Positions 1 through 10,698 of a stretch of 64,000 nt of DNA are shown here, piece by piece. Below the pieces are notes generated by a model. That model was given only the letters and a program-made list of their open reading frames with translations. It was not told where the DNA came from and ran no database searches. The stretch is from the NCBI GenBank assembly GCA_000611715.1, contig AZYM01000034.1, forward strand, positions 1 to 64,000. Reading direction: 5' to 3'. Source of the DNA: Scolecobasidium constrictum UM 578. Taxonomy: Eukaryota > Ascomycota > Dothideomycetes > Venturiales > Sympoventuriaceae. Made by a program: the position numbers and the translations under genes. Every line of letters starts with the position of its first letter. Within the stretch, counting starts at the first letter, position 1.

Positions 1-507
1 TTCGGCGGATTGGGTCCTACATTCCCATATATCAGTATTCATTCCTCATACCAAGAAAGTTGAATATAAAGAGAGAAAGGGAAAGACATACCCAGCCGTA
101 AAATCATACCTCACAGGCCCCTCCTCCCCAGGCCCATAGAACAAAAGGATAGGCGCATGCTGCAGCCCCAAACTCTGAAACGTCCCCTTCCCATCCAGAA
201 AATCCAAAGTCCCCATCAGCACCCTCCCCTCCCCCTTCTTATCCCCCTTCTGCCAGCTCCTGCCTAAAACCTCCCACTCCGGCTGAAAGTCCTGGCATGC
301 CTGGCACCCGAAGCGCGGCTCGATGGCTGTCAGGAGGATGGCGATGGAGTAGTCGCGCGGAGTACGTGTGAGGGAGGCGAAGGAGGTGTCGGTGAGCTTG
401 AGGGGGAGTGGTTTGGCGTATTGCTTGGTGAAGCGGTCCGAGTCTTTTTTGGCGGCTGTGGCCCCGAGGGCGAGGAGAGCGGTGGTGAAGATGGTGGTTA
501 GTCTCAT
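1..507 (-). CDS. OST3: Oligosaccharyltransferase OST3/OST6 (gamma) subunit, 3' end cut by window edge
   Basis: This is the thioredoxin-like subunit of the ER oligosaccharyltransferase complex, which helps N-glycosylate cysteine-containing acceptor sites. Exon 1 is 92-507 and starts at an ATG at 507 with a signal peptide (RLTTIFTTALLALGATA). The lumenal domain carries the redox motif CQAC after EPRFG, followed by FQPEWEVLG and later HAPILLFYGP, all typical of the family. The donor GTATGT starts at 91, a branch-like TACTGAT follows, and the acceptor TAG lies at 17-19. Exon 2 then begins at 16 and continues YDFTAG with TQSAE, as in other OST3 proteins. The C-terminal membrane segments lie outside the window. 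The gene diverges from the coiled-coil gene to its right over about 275 bp. The family call is strong; OST3 and OST6 cannot be separated from this fragment. Confidence 0.88.
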
Positions 508-782
508 TTTGGCCGTCGGTTTCCCCGCTGCGATGGCTCAATGGGTGGGATTGGGGTGGTGGTGAGGTCGTGTCGTGGATGGAGGGCAGTATGACCACGA
601 ATCCCGTTGATGCCGCAGCTACTCGATGGGGTAACTGCGGGATGCGGGAGTCCGAGGTTTAGCCGCGGCAGCCCTGTCCGCTGTTTACTCTGCTCCACCA
701 ACACGCGTCGTACCCTAACTCCAATTCAATATCGTAGTCTCAACCACCGCAATTTTTGAGCATAAACTACATCATCATAGCT

Positions 783-2859
783 ATGGCGACGAAAACGCTC
801 GTCCCGCATAGCCACCCCACTATCTCAGACATAACAGAGGTAACTCCCCTCCCTCCATCCCACACGCGTCAAACCACCCACTAACACCACCGGCGTAAAC
901 AGCTCCAGCAAGCCCTCACAACCACGCAACTCGAGCTCAACTACGAAAAGTCCTCGCGCATCGTCGAGGGCGTATCCAAAGACGAAGAGATCCGCAAACT
1001 GAAATTCCGCATCTCGTGTCTGGACGATGAGATTGAGGAGTTGAATGAGCAGCTTGCGCGTGAGGAGGAGCGCGCGGATCTCATGCTGCAGGATCTGGAT
1101 GAGGCGGTGGCGAGGGTGGATGAATTGGAGGGGGAGAGTTCAGGATTGAGGAATGAGCTGCGCGTGAGGGAAAGGGAGTTGGAGACTGCGCGGGTACGTA
1201 TTTGGGATGAGGGATGGAAAGAGAAATGCTGATTGTGCGCAGGCCGAACTGGGAGCGATGGGCGACATCTCCAACGACACGACCAAAGTGCTCAAGGAGA
1301 AATTGGCACTCGCCCGCGAACTATCAACGCTGAAGCCCGAGCTCGAACACCTGCGCAACCAGGCCTCCTCGCACGAGAACCTGCTATCCGAGAAACTGGC
1401 ACTGCAGAGGCAACTTTCCACTGTGCAGGTCGAGCTCGACAACGCGAAACGCAGCGCCGAGCGGGTGACAAGCAAGACGGGCAAGAACGACGAGCGCATC
1501 GAAGAGTATAAATCGCAGATCGAGGAGCTGAAGAAGGACCTCCGCGACTCCACAAAATCGGCCAAGAAACTCGAGACTCTCGAACGCGAGCTGGCGGCCT
1601 CACGCGCAGAAATCGAATCCCTCAAGTCAGCCGCCGCATCCACCCAAACCGTCGTGGCATCCAAATCCGACCTCGACGCCCTACGCAAAGAGCTCGCCAC
1701 AGAGAAGAAGGAGCGCGCACGCGCAGAGAAGGCGCTGGAGAAGGAACAGGCAGGGCATGAAGCGCAGCGCGCGACGCTGGAGGACAAACTCGCAAGCTTC
1801 CGTTCGAAACTGAAGTCCACAAAGGAGAAGCTAAAGGAGACTGAGGCAGAGCTTGCGAGTCGACCCGTCCTTGCTGCCACTGCGGCCGAAACGAAGAACG
1901 GGAAGAAGCGCGCGGCGAATGTAGACGCGGCGGATGCGATGTTGGGGACGCCGGGGGACCATGCGCCTGCGAAGCGTGGGAGGAAGGCTGGTGGCGCGGC
2001 GAAGAGTAGTGTTGGTGACAAGAGCACGTTCAGCATTACGCCGTTCCTGAATCGTACCATGAGTCTGGCGCCGGACTCTCCACCCAGCGACTCAAGCGTC
2101 AAGAAGCGGAAGGCCGAGCCTGAGGAGGATGAACAGGAAGAGGAAGCAGATGCCGGCGCCGGGGCTGAAGCACCGACACCCTCAGCCGGAAAGAAGGGCA
2201 CCAAGAAAGCTGCGAAGGAGAAAGCGATCAAGCCCAAAGCCCTCGCTCCAGCCAGCAGCGCAAAGCAAAACTCCAATTCCAAACCGCCCCCGAACAAGCG
2301 CGCTAAACCCAGCATCCCAACACTCGAGAAAGTCACTGAGGAGTCTGAATTACCCGAGTCTCCTGCCCACAGGAAGCCCATCAACGACAGGGAGAAGGAC
2401 GCGACAACGACGACGGGAGAGACCTACCAAGAGACAAACAAGAAAACGACATCCGTCACTCTCGGCGCGACACTCGTCCCCAAACTCAAACCCACCTCCA
2501 GCTCCAACAACGGAGGCAACAACAAACCGCGCAAATCCCTCCTCTCCTTCGCGGCATTCACAGACGACTCCGCACCCGCAGCCGAGAAACCCAAGAAGAC
2601 GAAACGCAAGTTACTCGGCGGCAGCTCGGGGGCTTCGTCCATTCTGGGCGGCAAGACCTTATTCGACGAAGAGGATGATGGGGAGAATGGGGGCAGAGGC
2701 AAGCCGGTGCCGGGGAGGGGGTTGTTTGCGAAGAGGAGTTTGCTTGGTGGAAAGAAGGGGTTGGGAGGGGGAAGTGTGGAGGAGAGTGGGTTTGTGTTTA
2801 GTCCGCTTAAGAAGGATAGGAGGGCTATGGCGCTGGCGCAGAGTATGCTGGGGAATTGA
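783..2859 (+). CDS. Coiled-coil protein with basic, low-complexity C-terminal half, function unknown
   Basis: I propose three exons, 783-839, 903-1193 and 1243-2859, giving about 654 residues. The first intron has a CTAAC branch point and the second is 49 nt; both keep the frame. Residues from about 20 to 350 are an almost unbroken heptad coiled coil rich in E, K, L and R (for example EEIRKLKFRISCLDDEIEEL). The second half is Lys/Ser/Pro-rich and disordered, with possible nuclear localisation clusters (PAKRGRKAG, VKKRKAEPEE). It ends in a short ordered-looking tail, FSPLKKDRRAMALAQSMLGN. The layout would fit a spindle, kinetochore or chromatin scaffold, but I recognise no domain and give no function. 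A 414-residue open frame on the opposite strand is an antisense shadow caused by the biased codons. Confidence 0.8.
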
Positions 2860-2881
2860 TTGAGCGTGCGTTTGGTTAGCC

Positions 2882-2900
2882 CAGGTCAGGTCAGGTCAGG
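2882..2900. repeat. Short CAGGT tandem repeat
   Basis: Nearly four copies of CAGGT stand directly downstream of the coiled-coil gene, in its likely 3' UTR. No function is implied. Confidence 0.7.
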
Positions 2901-3098
2901 GTAGACGGGAAGACCTCAGTGGTGCCATGAGAGTGTTTCTTGAGCTGAGCTATACAGGCTCGAGAGACGGTCAATATATTCGTCTTAATCTTCGTCAGAC
3001 GAGAAACGCAAACAAGAAGGGGTATCATCCGTAACCTAATCAACCGCCAATAATCTCACCACCGAAATCTCGCTCATCCCCCCTCAATCCCCAACCCA

Positions 3099-4316
3099 TC
3101 ACGTCCCCTCCCCGAGCACCTCCTCCCTCCCCACACCCCCCCTCCTCCGTCTCAAACACACAAAATAAGCCTCCCTTGACTCTCCTCTACTCCCCTCAGG
3201 CTTCTCCCGCACCACCCGTTCAAACAACTTTTTCAATCGCCCCTCGAGCTCGCGCGACTCGGACCCGTCGAAGAATTTACACACAAAGGAGCCGCCGGGG
3301 CGAAGGGTGTCGTAGGCGAATGTGAGGGCGGAAGTGCAGAGGTCCATGGAGGCGAAGTGGTCACGGGTGGGGGTGCCGGTTGTGTTGGACATCCTAGGGG
3401 CGGGTTCGTCAGCTTGTGAGCGTGGACGGGGGAGGTGGAGTTGGGAGAGGCGCATGGCAGAGGTGTAGGCGCGGGTTATGCTTTGGGAATGGAGGGAGGT
3501 GGTTTGGGGCCAGGGGGCGCACATGTCGCTTAGGAGGACGTCGATTGTCCCTGTCCTCCCTTCTTCTGTATTCTTATCTTCTTTCCGCCTCGTCTTCGCA
3601 GGTTCCTTTGGGGTGATGTCTTCGTCTGGTGTCGCGGTCGAGATGGAGGGTTCAGGTCGTAGATCCAAATCGCGCTGCCCTTCTGTATCGACGTGTCCCC
3701 TCTCCTCCTCGAGTTCTGGGGAAGCAGGAGAGGAAGAGGGAGAGGGACGGCGTGATTTGACGCGTCCCATCCCCTCCTCAGCAACATACTTCCGCACCTC
3801 CTCCCTCACAGCCTCGCTCAGAAAATTCCCTTGTATAGTGCTCACCCCCCTCGGCGGCTGCACGGGCAGTATATCGATCCCAATCACCCTCCCCATTTTC
3901 ATTCCCCCAGTAACCCCTCTTCCCTTATCCCCTCCTCCAGTATCCCCACCCCCATCACCCTCCTCGTCGCCGTGAAGATCAGGACAAACCTTCGAAATAG
4001 CAACCTGACTCCAACTCCCCGGCGCGAACCCCAGATCCACAACAGTCTGCCCCGGTTTGAACAGCCGGTATCTCTGATCGATCTGCAAAAGCTTGAAGGC
4101 GGCGCGGGAGGCGAGGCCGGAGACCTTGGCGGCGCGGGAGAAGGCGTCGCGCGACTGGCGCGATTTCCAGCGTGTGCTGCTGCTGCTGCTTGCGTGGCGG
4201 TGGTGGTGAGGAGGGCGAGATGTCGGGTGGCAGCATTGGGAGCTGAGGCGGAGAGGGAGCGGGGTGTCGTGGAGGATGGAGGATGTGAGGTGCCGGAAGA
4301 TGCGGCGGGTGAGCAT
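3099..4316 (-). CDS. MRM2: Mitochondrial FtsJ/RrmJ-type rRNA 2'-O-methyltransferase
   Basis: A single-exon, 405-residue protein. The N-terminus is rich in R, S and H without acidic residues, as expected for a mitochondrial presequence. The FtsJ fold follows: SRAAFKLLQIDQ with the catalytic Lys, the SAM-binding VVDLGFAPGSWSQ, DVLLSDMCAPWP with the catalytic Asp, GGSFVCKFFDG with the second Lys, and SREAYFVCLRRR with the Glu. The K-D-K-E tetrad of RrmJ enzymes is therefore intact. By family knowledge it would methylate a uridine in the large mitochondrial rRNA. A low-complexity Ser/Pro/Glu-rich insert (about residues 190-255) sits between the SAM-binding half and the catalytic Asp and makes the protein longer than bacterial RrmJ. 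It diverges from the thioesterase gene. Confidence 0.88.
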   Translation of the reverse strand: MLTRRIFRHLTSSILHDTPLPLRLSSQCCHPTSRPPHHHRHASSSSSTRWKSRQSRDAFSRAAKVSGLASRAAFKLLQIDQRYRLFKPGQTVVDLGFAPGSWSQVAISKVCPDLHGDEEGDGGGDTGGGDKGRGVTGGMKMGRVIGIDILPVQPPRGVSTIQGNFLSEAVREEVRKYVAEEGMGRVKSRRPSPSSSPASPELEEERGHVDTEGQRDLDLRPEPSISTATPDEDITPKEPAKTRRKEDKNTEEGRTGTIDVLLSDMCAPWPQTTSLHSQSITRAYTSAMRLSQLHLPRPRSQADEPAPRMSNTTGTPTRDHFASMDLCTSALTFAYDTLRPGGSFVCKFFDGSESRELEGRLKKLFERVVREKPEGSRGESREAYFVCLRRRRGGVGREEVLGEGT

Positions 4317-4704
4317 TGTGCTGGGTCATGTGTGTCGGCGTCGTGGAGGTGTCGCGACTAGATCTGAAGATGTAGCTGCGCTTCGGGCGGAGAACGACCC
4401 GTGCTCGGCATCGTCATGTCTTGTCGCAGTAGTAAAGACAGCGCATTGAAACTGCTCACCATCTCCCTGAATTTCTTCGATCGCTGTCAAGATCCATTTT
4501 GAACAACAAATGATCTGATTGCAGGCGGCGAGGCGAGAGATCTAATCGCTCGTTCTTGATGCTTCCCCATTCCGCATATCCCTCGGTACATCTCACAACC
4601 TCCCAGCTCAACCTCACCACCAACCTCAATGATGTATAGAATTTCCAAGATGTGACTTGAACTTCAGAATTAGACTATTCCACCATTCGAAGATCCCGCT
4701 GGAA
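4317..4704. promoter_or_regulatory. Divergent intergenic region, MRM2-like / thioesterase
   Basis: 388 bp between two divergent starts, so it should hold both promoters. I see no convincing TATA box or other defined motif. The frame upstream of 4705 is open from an ATG at 4657, so a longer thioesterase N-terminus is possible. Confidence 0.5.
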
Positions 4705-5340
4705 ATGGCCGACTTCACAAACACAAAATCCTTCTCCCAAGACCTCCAAAAACTCCTGGACCAAGCCCACACCCTCGAAGCCAAAGACCGCACCTTCTTC
4801 AGCTCAATACCATGGACCGCCCACCTCATGAACGATGAAGCCTTCACGAATCTGCCCATGATCAGTCGGCTCCCCCAAGCCACAGGCGAAGACTCCTTCC
4901 TCGCCGAAACAATGAACACACCAGGCACAATTCCACATCTCCTAGCCTACTACCGCACCCTCCCCCACGAAGGCGCCTCTATCGAGGAAGTCCGCTGGCT
5001 CCTGCACCTAGGCGACAAACTAAACGGCTGGCCGAACGTCATGCACGGGGGCATGCAATCCTTCATCCTCGACGAGATCATGGCGTTCATGCTCGGGTGC
5101 GGGAAGCGCGTGAAGGGCGCCACGCCTCTAGCGCTGAACACGGTGACGGCGGAGCTGAAGGTGAGGTATTTGCGTGCGTTTACGACGCCGGGTACGGTTG
5201 TGGTTGGGGCGAGGCTGGTGAGGAGGGAGGGGAGGAAGTTGTGGACTGCTGCGGAGGTGAGGGATCAGAGGGGTGTTGTGCTGGCGAGTGCGGAGGCGCT
5301 GTTTATTAGTATCAAGCCGGGGACTGGGCCGAAGATGTGA
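4705..5340 (+). CDS. Hotdog-fold acyl-CoA thioesterase, PaaI/THEM4-like
   Basis: A single exon of 211 residues from ATG 4705 (MADFTNTKSF). An in-frame ATG at 4657 would add 16 residues that look like translated leader. The hotdog signature is visible: WPNVMHGGMQSFILDEIMAFML contains the His-Gly-Gly and Asp/Glu active-site region of PaaI-like thioesterases, followed by the strands ALNTVTAELKVRYLRAF, GTVVVGARLVRREGRKLW and VLASAEALFISI. Such enzymes hydrolyse acyl-CoA thioesters; the substrate cannot be told here. No organelle signal is clear. It is convergent with the downstream kinase. Confidence 0.85.
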   Translation: MADFTNTKSFSQDLQKLLDQAHTLEAKDRTFFSSIPWTAHLMNDEAFTNLPMISRLPQATGEDSFLAETMNTPGTIPHLLAYYRTLPHEGASIEEVRWLLHLGDKLNGWPNVMHGGMQSFILDEIMAFMLGCGKRVKGATPLALNTVTAELKVRYLRAFTTPGTVVVGARLVRREGRKLWTAAEVRDQRGVVLASAEALFISIKPGTGPKM

Positions 5341-5506
5341 TTTGCCTTACTTCCCACAAGACTGGATTGGTGGTTGTAAGGTCGATGGAAGGGGATAGCA
5401 GGGTTTGCGGGCTATAGAGTAGACTAGAGATATGGTACACAACAGCATGAATATCCGGTGTCTGAACACCCAACACAGCCAACACCAGCTCCACCATTGC
5501 GCATGC

Positions 5507-7555
5507 TCAAAACGCACTCAACGTCACAGGCACAGCGGGACTGCACTTGAGCTCCCTAACCACATGATTCGCACTCTCAATCCACTGCAGCGCCTCCATC
5601 TCCTGCAGACTCCGACTCCTCACCTCCTCCACCATGACCTCCTCCACCTCGTCACCCACGCTGATCTGGACAGCAGGCTTTAGTACCGGACTCGGCGGCG
5701 GCGTCCTCATCACAGCCTGACTCCCCCACCCAACAAAATCGCTCTTGCGGAACGTATACCCCAGAAACGCCGTCTGCTTCCTTACCTCCATGGCCACAGG
5801 TCCGCAGATCGGATCCCGCAACACCTTATCACGGGGTTTCTTGAACTTGTCCTCCATCGGCCCGATCTGCTCCTCCGGCTCAAAGTAGCACGCGATATCC
5901 TCGGGTCTCCGGCGCTCTGGTATCCACGGCGCTTTCTGGTAGATGAGTTTCTCCCAGTCGAAGCCCGGGTGCGACGTGAACCAGGTGTGCGCTCTGATGT
6001 CTGATACGCAGAATCGCTGGTCTTTGTAGCAGATCAGGTTCTTGAGAAGGTCGCGCACGTCGCTGCTGGCGTGGGGGAGCACGATGGGTTCCTCGGTATG
6101 CGGACGCTGGACGCGCAGTCTCCGCGGTGGGTTGTAGTAGTCTGAATAGTGGAGGGCTTTGAACTTGACTTTCTCGCGGGAGGTGTCGTAGAAGGGCGTC
6201 GACCCGAAGAGACACTCGTACAGGATACAGCCGATACTCCACCAGTCGCAGACGTTGTCGTAGCGCTGGCCTGCGATGACTTCGGGTGCCATGTATTGAC
6301 TCGTACCTACGCAGCTGCGTGCGTACGATCGGCGCCAGATGGCGTGCTCGTTGGCTTCAATGTCCGTGGTGATGGTGTCGTAGTGGTTTGTGGCGCAGAG
6401 GCGGCGGAAGCTCAAGTTCTCAAGGCGTTCCTGGAAAAGGATGTCGGACATGGTCAGGCCGTTGGTGTAGACAGTGGGCTGCTGGTAGAGCGTCTGCGCG
6501 GTAAAGTTGTATGTGTTCGCCGAGCTGGAAGTCGCACTCTGAGTGTTGTCCGTGTCATCACCGAATATATCGAAGCCAAGGTCTGCGCTAGTCTTCGCCC
6601 GAGTCTGAGTGTAGTACGCCATCTGGTGTGCCCAGTGAGGCGAGAATGCGAGACCGAAATCTGAAAGCTTGAGGTGCCCGTTGCCATCGATGAGGAAGTT
6701 GTCAGGCTTGAGGTCGCGATGGATCCAGCCCATGCTGTGCACTTCTTGAACAGCGCAGATCATCTGTGCAATGTAGAAGCGGGAGTCGTCTTCTGACAAG
6801 ACTTCTTCACGAAGCAGAAGTCCAAGGAAGTCGCCACCCTCCATGAAACTCATAACGAGATACAGATTGTCGCGATCCTGGAAGCTTTGGATGAGAGGCA
6901 CGATCCAACTTGACTCCCTCTTGGCGAACTCAACAAGCAGATCACGCTCGCATTTGAGATGAGCTTCCTGGCTGTTGTTGATCATCGCTGACTTGTGCAT
7001 GATCTTCATAGCATAGACTCGATTGCTGTTGATTTCCTTGACAAGTTTCACGAGGCCAAAGCTGCCCTTTCCTAGCGCTCGCTGCGGCTCAAGATTCGTT
7101 CGGATGTACGGACTCTGCGTCGTCGTCGAGGTTCGCTTCGTTTTCAGAGCACGCAATTTCCGCAGGTGAGTCGGGTCCCGTGCAAGGTTCTGGTAGTGAG
7201 TGCCGAGGTTGTTGTAGTGCATTTCGAGAAACGTCTTCGCAGCCGAAGCATTCTCTGCGCATCTGATCGATGGAGCTGGCAAGTATGGGGCTATACTGGC
7301 GTTTGGGTGCTTGAAAATGCCCTGCTGACAGTGCTTGCAGTGCGGATGTCCTCGACATACTGTTTGCGTGCTCGCAGGTGACGCTGGGCGAGGTGTCTTG
7401 GAGAATGGTCGGAATCCCTTCGGGATGAAAAATTCGGCCTTCGGGTTATTGCCGTGCTTGGTCTGGGGTCCGCTCGGACGGCTGTTGACAGCAAGGTCAG
7501 TGATAATCAGAGGCGACGGAATATGTGCACAGCTCTGACCGTGCTCGAATCTCCA
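5507..7555 (-). CDS. NDR-family AGC Ser/Thr kinase, divergent paralog; 5' exon unresolved
   Basis: The reading frame is open from 7555 to the stop at 5507. There is no ATG at the N-terminal end of this frame, so at least one upstream exon is missing from my model; a frame starting at 7282 begins with TTG, not ATG. The N-terminal part contains a Cys/His cluster (VCRGHPHCKHC), then the NDR Mob-binding helix (AAKTFLEMHYNNLGTHYQN). Kinase motifs are complete: GKGSFGLV, AMKIMHK, IHRDLKPDNFL, SDFGLAF and SQYMAPEV. The activation-loop Ser lies in RSCVGTSQYMAPE, and the hydrophobic motif is FLGYTFRKSD. About 100 residues are inserted between DFG and APE. NDR kinases act in polarity, septation and morphogenesis. 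The loop and the CILYECLFGSTPF stretch differ from Cot1/Cbk1 and Dbf2/Sid2 as I know them, so I call it a separate paralog. Confidence 0.85.
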   Translation of the reverse strand, partial: WRFEHGQSCAHIPSPLIITDLAVNSRPSGPQTKHGNNPKAEFFIPKGFRPFSKTPRPASPASTQTVCRGHPHCKHCQQGIFKHPNASIAPYLPAPSIRCAENASAAKTFLEMHYNNLGTHYQNLARDPTHLRKLRALKTKRTSTTTQSPYIRTNLEPQRALGKGSFGLVKLVKEINSNRVYAMKIMHKSAMINNSQEAHLKCERDLLVEFAKRESSWIVPLIQSFQDRDNLYLVMSFMEGGDFLGLLLREEVLSEDDSRFYIAQMICAVQEVHSMGWIHRDLKPDNFLIDGNGHLKLSDFGLAFSPHWAHQMAYYTQTRAKTSADLGFDIFGDDTDNTQSATSSSANTYNFTAQTLYQQPTVYTNGLTMSDILFQERLENLSFRRLCATNHYDTITTDIEANEHAIWRRSYARSCVGTSQYMAPEVIAGQRYDNVCDWWSIGCILYECLFGSTPFYDTSREKVKFKALHYSDYYNPPRRLRVQRPHTEEPIVLPHASSDVRDLLKNLICYKDQRFCVSDIRAHTWFTSHPGFDWEKLIYQKAPWIPERRRPEDIACYFEPEEQIGPMEDKFKKPRDKVLRDPICGPVAMEVRKQTAFLGYTFRKSDFVGWGSQAVMRTPPPSPVLKPAVQISVGDEVEEVMVEEVRSRSLQEMEALQWIESANHVVRELKCSPAVPVTLSAF

Positions 7556-9037
7556 TCATCATGTAGAAGAGCTTCGTGATTCCTGTCACGTTGAGTGATT
7601 CCCGGAAGACTTTGGAGGCCCTGTATTTGAGGCGCCGCTGTTTCGGCCGGCTGGGCATAGAGTGGTTGGCTAAGTGATGCTGGCTGGTAAGATGTTGTTA
7701 GATTGTAGACAGTGTTCGTGCGGCGAGCTTCTTGGGATGCGCTGCGGTGATAAGGGCGGGAAAGTGCAAGCCCTCTCATCGTGGCAGTTGCGCCTTCCAT
7801 CCACCAATGTCTCGAGACCTTGGGCTTCTACGCCTGTAAGGGATTTTGCATCCACTGAAACATAAGGTATGGGCTTGTCGCCATTGGCGCAGAACGCCAT
7901 ATCATCTTGGGGCAGAAATATAATTTATGGCCATCACTCAAGAAGCCGTCATCCGCGAGCCAAGGTCGAAGGCTTGTGACAGCCTCTGTTGAAGTATAAT
8001 AGCTAGCAGCAGAGATTTTCTGGTTGAACGGCCCTTCCAATCAAAGTGCAAACTGTAAGCGCATATACTATCCTGTTGAAAGGGACCAGCGTAATACAAG
8101 AGCCATACTTTCATAACTTGCGCAGCCATCAAGAGACTATGAATTGTGAGGTATCTGTTTAGCTGGGTGGGACGGCTCCTTCTAGCCAGATATACGCGAC
8201 CAGATTGCAATAGGGCAGCTGTGTCCGGACAGCAAGATCGCGTGGACGTCGCATGCATTAATTTTGGAGTTGTTGCTCGTGAATTAAGGACCGAGAGCCG
8301 TGGAGTCGATGAGGTCTGACTGGGTGGTCATGATTCAGGTGTCAATGAGATGAAAGTGTCGAGGTAGGCTCTAGAGCTGGTCGGTCGCGTGGAGGTCAGG
8401 ACTCAGGAGGACGATGATGCACTAAGCTAGTTAGGGACTAGCCGACCCACATGGTTCTCCTTGACGCGTTGTGACCTCTCAACCTGCCATCTCTTCAATC
8501 CAACATCAATCTCGAAGATGGTGCTCAAAGCAATCACATACCTCATGCCGGCTACGAGCATTCTCCGTCTTTCATATGGACGTTCTCACGGCCCCGACGA
8601 TGCCTATGAGTCGACCAGGATAACGACAGCCCTGGAAAATACGTTACGCAGTCAGAGATGGTGTACTACGCGTGATATTGTTTGTCGTATCCAATATGGC
8701 TGTGGCACGTAAAGTGGAATCCAGTGGCCGATGGGGATGTCTATGTATCCTAGTTGAGCGACCCTGAGGAAAGTGAGTATTCACTCAAGGCCAGCTGATG
8801 GAGAAATAGAAATCCGAGTAATCCATGAGATCGCAGCGCCCCCGTCTTCAACATAGATATGATTGCAAGGAAGTTGATGGCGAGGAATTTGGGATCCAGA
8901 AACATGTTGAAAAGATTTGACAGGGCGGAAATCGGATCAACGTGCTTTCGGATCCCATCGCACTTGCCCTACTCGCGAAGCCCTCCTAGTTGTGACCTCA
9001 CTCTGCGATCACATTTTCCTCACTTACACAGGCAAAA
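7556..9037. other. Intergenic region with unresolved kinase 5' exon(s)
   Basis: About 1.5 kb with no gene I can support. On the minus strand at 7507-7800 there is a 97-codon open frame (starts MEGATATMRG, rich in Q/P/A) that could supply the first kinase exon. I found no donor whose phase joins it cleanly to the acceptor candidates near 7480-7550. The rest, about 7,960-9,037, shows only short open frames without domain features. Confidence 0.4.
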
Positions 9038-10591
9038 ATGATTTTTCGCAAGCGATGCACAGTGTTGTTGGCCTCTTTTGCCATCGCCATCTTCATTGTC
9101 GTCCTCGCGCTGCACCTCCATCCTACTGCCTCAGCAACATCATCTGAGGTGCCTGTGCGGTTTCAGCACCGCTTCTCGACACTGAAAATGGAAGCTGCAG
9201 AGTACAGAGACGCGGTGAAAGATACCTTCCTTCGCGGATGGAACTCCTACCGTGCGAAGGCTTGGAAGCATGATGAGCTCGCACCAGTCTCAGCGGCTAC
9301 AAAGACCCATTCGGCGGCTGGGGAGCTACTCTGGTCGACAGCCTCGATACACTGTTCATCATGGACCTCAAAGACGAATCTAGCGAAGCAGTCACCGCTG
9401 TTTGCAACATCAGCTTCACGCTCGAAAGCTCCAGCATCGACACCATCAACATGTTCGAGACCACGATTAGACATCTGGGAGGATTTCTCGCAGCTTACGA
9501 TCTCAGCGGCGATGAGCGACTACTGGAGAAGGCTGTGGAAGTTGGCAATATGATCTATGCGAGCTACGACACCAAGACTGGTATGCCAATCACACGATTC
9601 GACATCCACGAGCAAAATCAACGACCTGCAGAGAACGGCATCATAGCCGAATTCGCTTCTGCTAGCTTGGAATTCATACGGCTATCACAACTCACGGGCG
9701 ACGAGCGCTACTACGACATCGTCTCCCACATCACAGATGTACTCGTACGGAGTCAAAATCACAGCAAAATGCCAGGCATGTTTCCAATCGCCATAGGCAC
9801 AGCCGCGCAAGACTTCTCGCACGGCAACGACTTCAGCTTCGGGGCTATGGCAGATTCGGCGTTCGAGTACTTCGGCAAGACCTGGCAGCTTCTGCTCGGA
9901 CGCGACGCGCGATACTGGCAACTCTATCATGCGCTCGAAATTGCGAGCGACTACTTGCTCTACCGACCGAGCCTGCCAGATCAAGCTGACGTGCTTGTGA
10001 GTGCCACATACCATACTGATTGGCAGCACCGAGACAATCAACTTCAGCATCTGTCATGCTTCACTGGTGGGATGTACTTGCTTGGAGGACGACTCTTCAA
10101 CAATGAATCGCACATCAAGATCGGGAAGAAGCTTACTGATGGTTGCGTGTGGGCATACAAGCACGCGCCGCTGGGGATCACGCCAGAGATCCTCGAAATG
10201 GCCGCATGTCCGGACTGGGATCCTTGTCCATACGATGAAGCACAAGAGTCACCTTTTACGCAGATTGGCGATGCCAGATACATCCTGCGACCGAAAGCAA
10301 TTGACAGCGTATTCTATGCATGTCGGATTACCGGAGATGATAAATACCAAGACGTGGCATGGGAGATGTTCCAAGCAATCAACAAATCTACTACCACGGA
10401 GTACGGCAACGCTGCGATCAGGAATGTCATGGTGCAAGATTTGGAGCATGAGGATAGTGCGGAGAGCTTTTGGTTTGCGGAGACGCTGAAGTACTTTCTA
10501 TCTGGTATTCAGTGAGCCTGAGCTGCTGAGTCTGGACGAGTGGGTTCTCAATACCGAAGCTCACCCGTTCCGCCTACCGGAACTACAATGA
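9038..10591 (+). pseudogene. GH47 alpha-1,2-mannosidase, broken by two single-base indels
   Basis: The ATG at 9038 opens a type II membrane protein (signal anchor about residues 8-27) and the GH47 start with GWNSYRAKAWKHDELAPVS. The conserved continuation GYKDPFGGWGATLVDSLDT is in another frame from 9295, with no possible intron between, so one base is missing near 9287-9294. The second frame runs through FGAMADSAFEYFGKTW and HLSCFTGG to a stop after LKYFLSGIQ. One extra T in TTT near 10494-10500 would restore the usual KYFYLVF and a tail that reads LDEWVLNTEAHPFR and stops at 10591. The family motif RPETVES reads RPKAIDS, so the Glu expected as catalytic base is Lys. Such enzymes trim ER/Golgi N-glycans. 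This copy is probably inactive; two sequencing errors are the alternative for the indels but not for the Lys. Confidence 0.85.
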
Positions 10592-10698
10592 TGACGACGT
10601 GGAGTGTGGCAAGAGCGATAGTCGATAGATGCTATGGACGCTAGCAGTGTACTAATAGTGTACAATATTCCTAATGCAAGCAACCAAGAAGGACGGGT

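Noticed and set aside
1140..2384. 414-codon open frame on the minus strand
   Set aside because: Antisense shadow of the coiled-coil gene; composition is Ser/Ala/Leu-rich low complexity with no domain, caused by biased codons opposite.
6149..6664. 171-codon plus-strand frame inside the kinase gene
   Set aside because: Antisense to conserved kinase motifs.
7282..7284. Kinase start at 7282
   Set aside because: The codon is TTG and the frame is open and coding-like for another 270 bases upstream.
9252..9294. An intron to explain the GH47 frame change
   Set aside because: Any GT-AG pair here would delete the conserved AKAWKHDEL segment; a one-base indel is the simpler reading.
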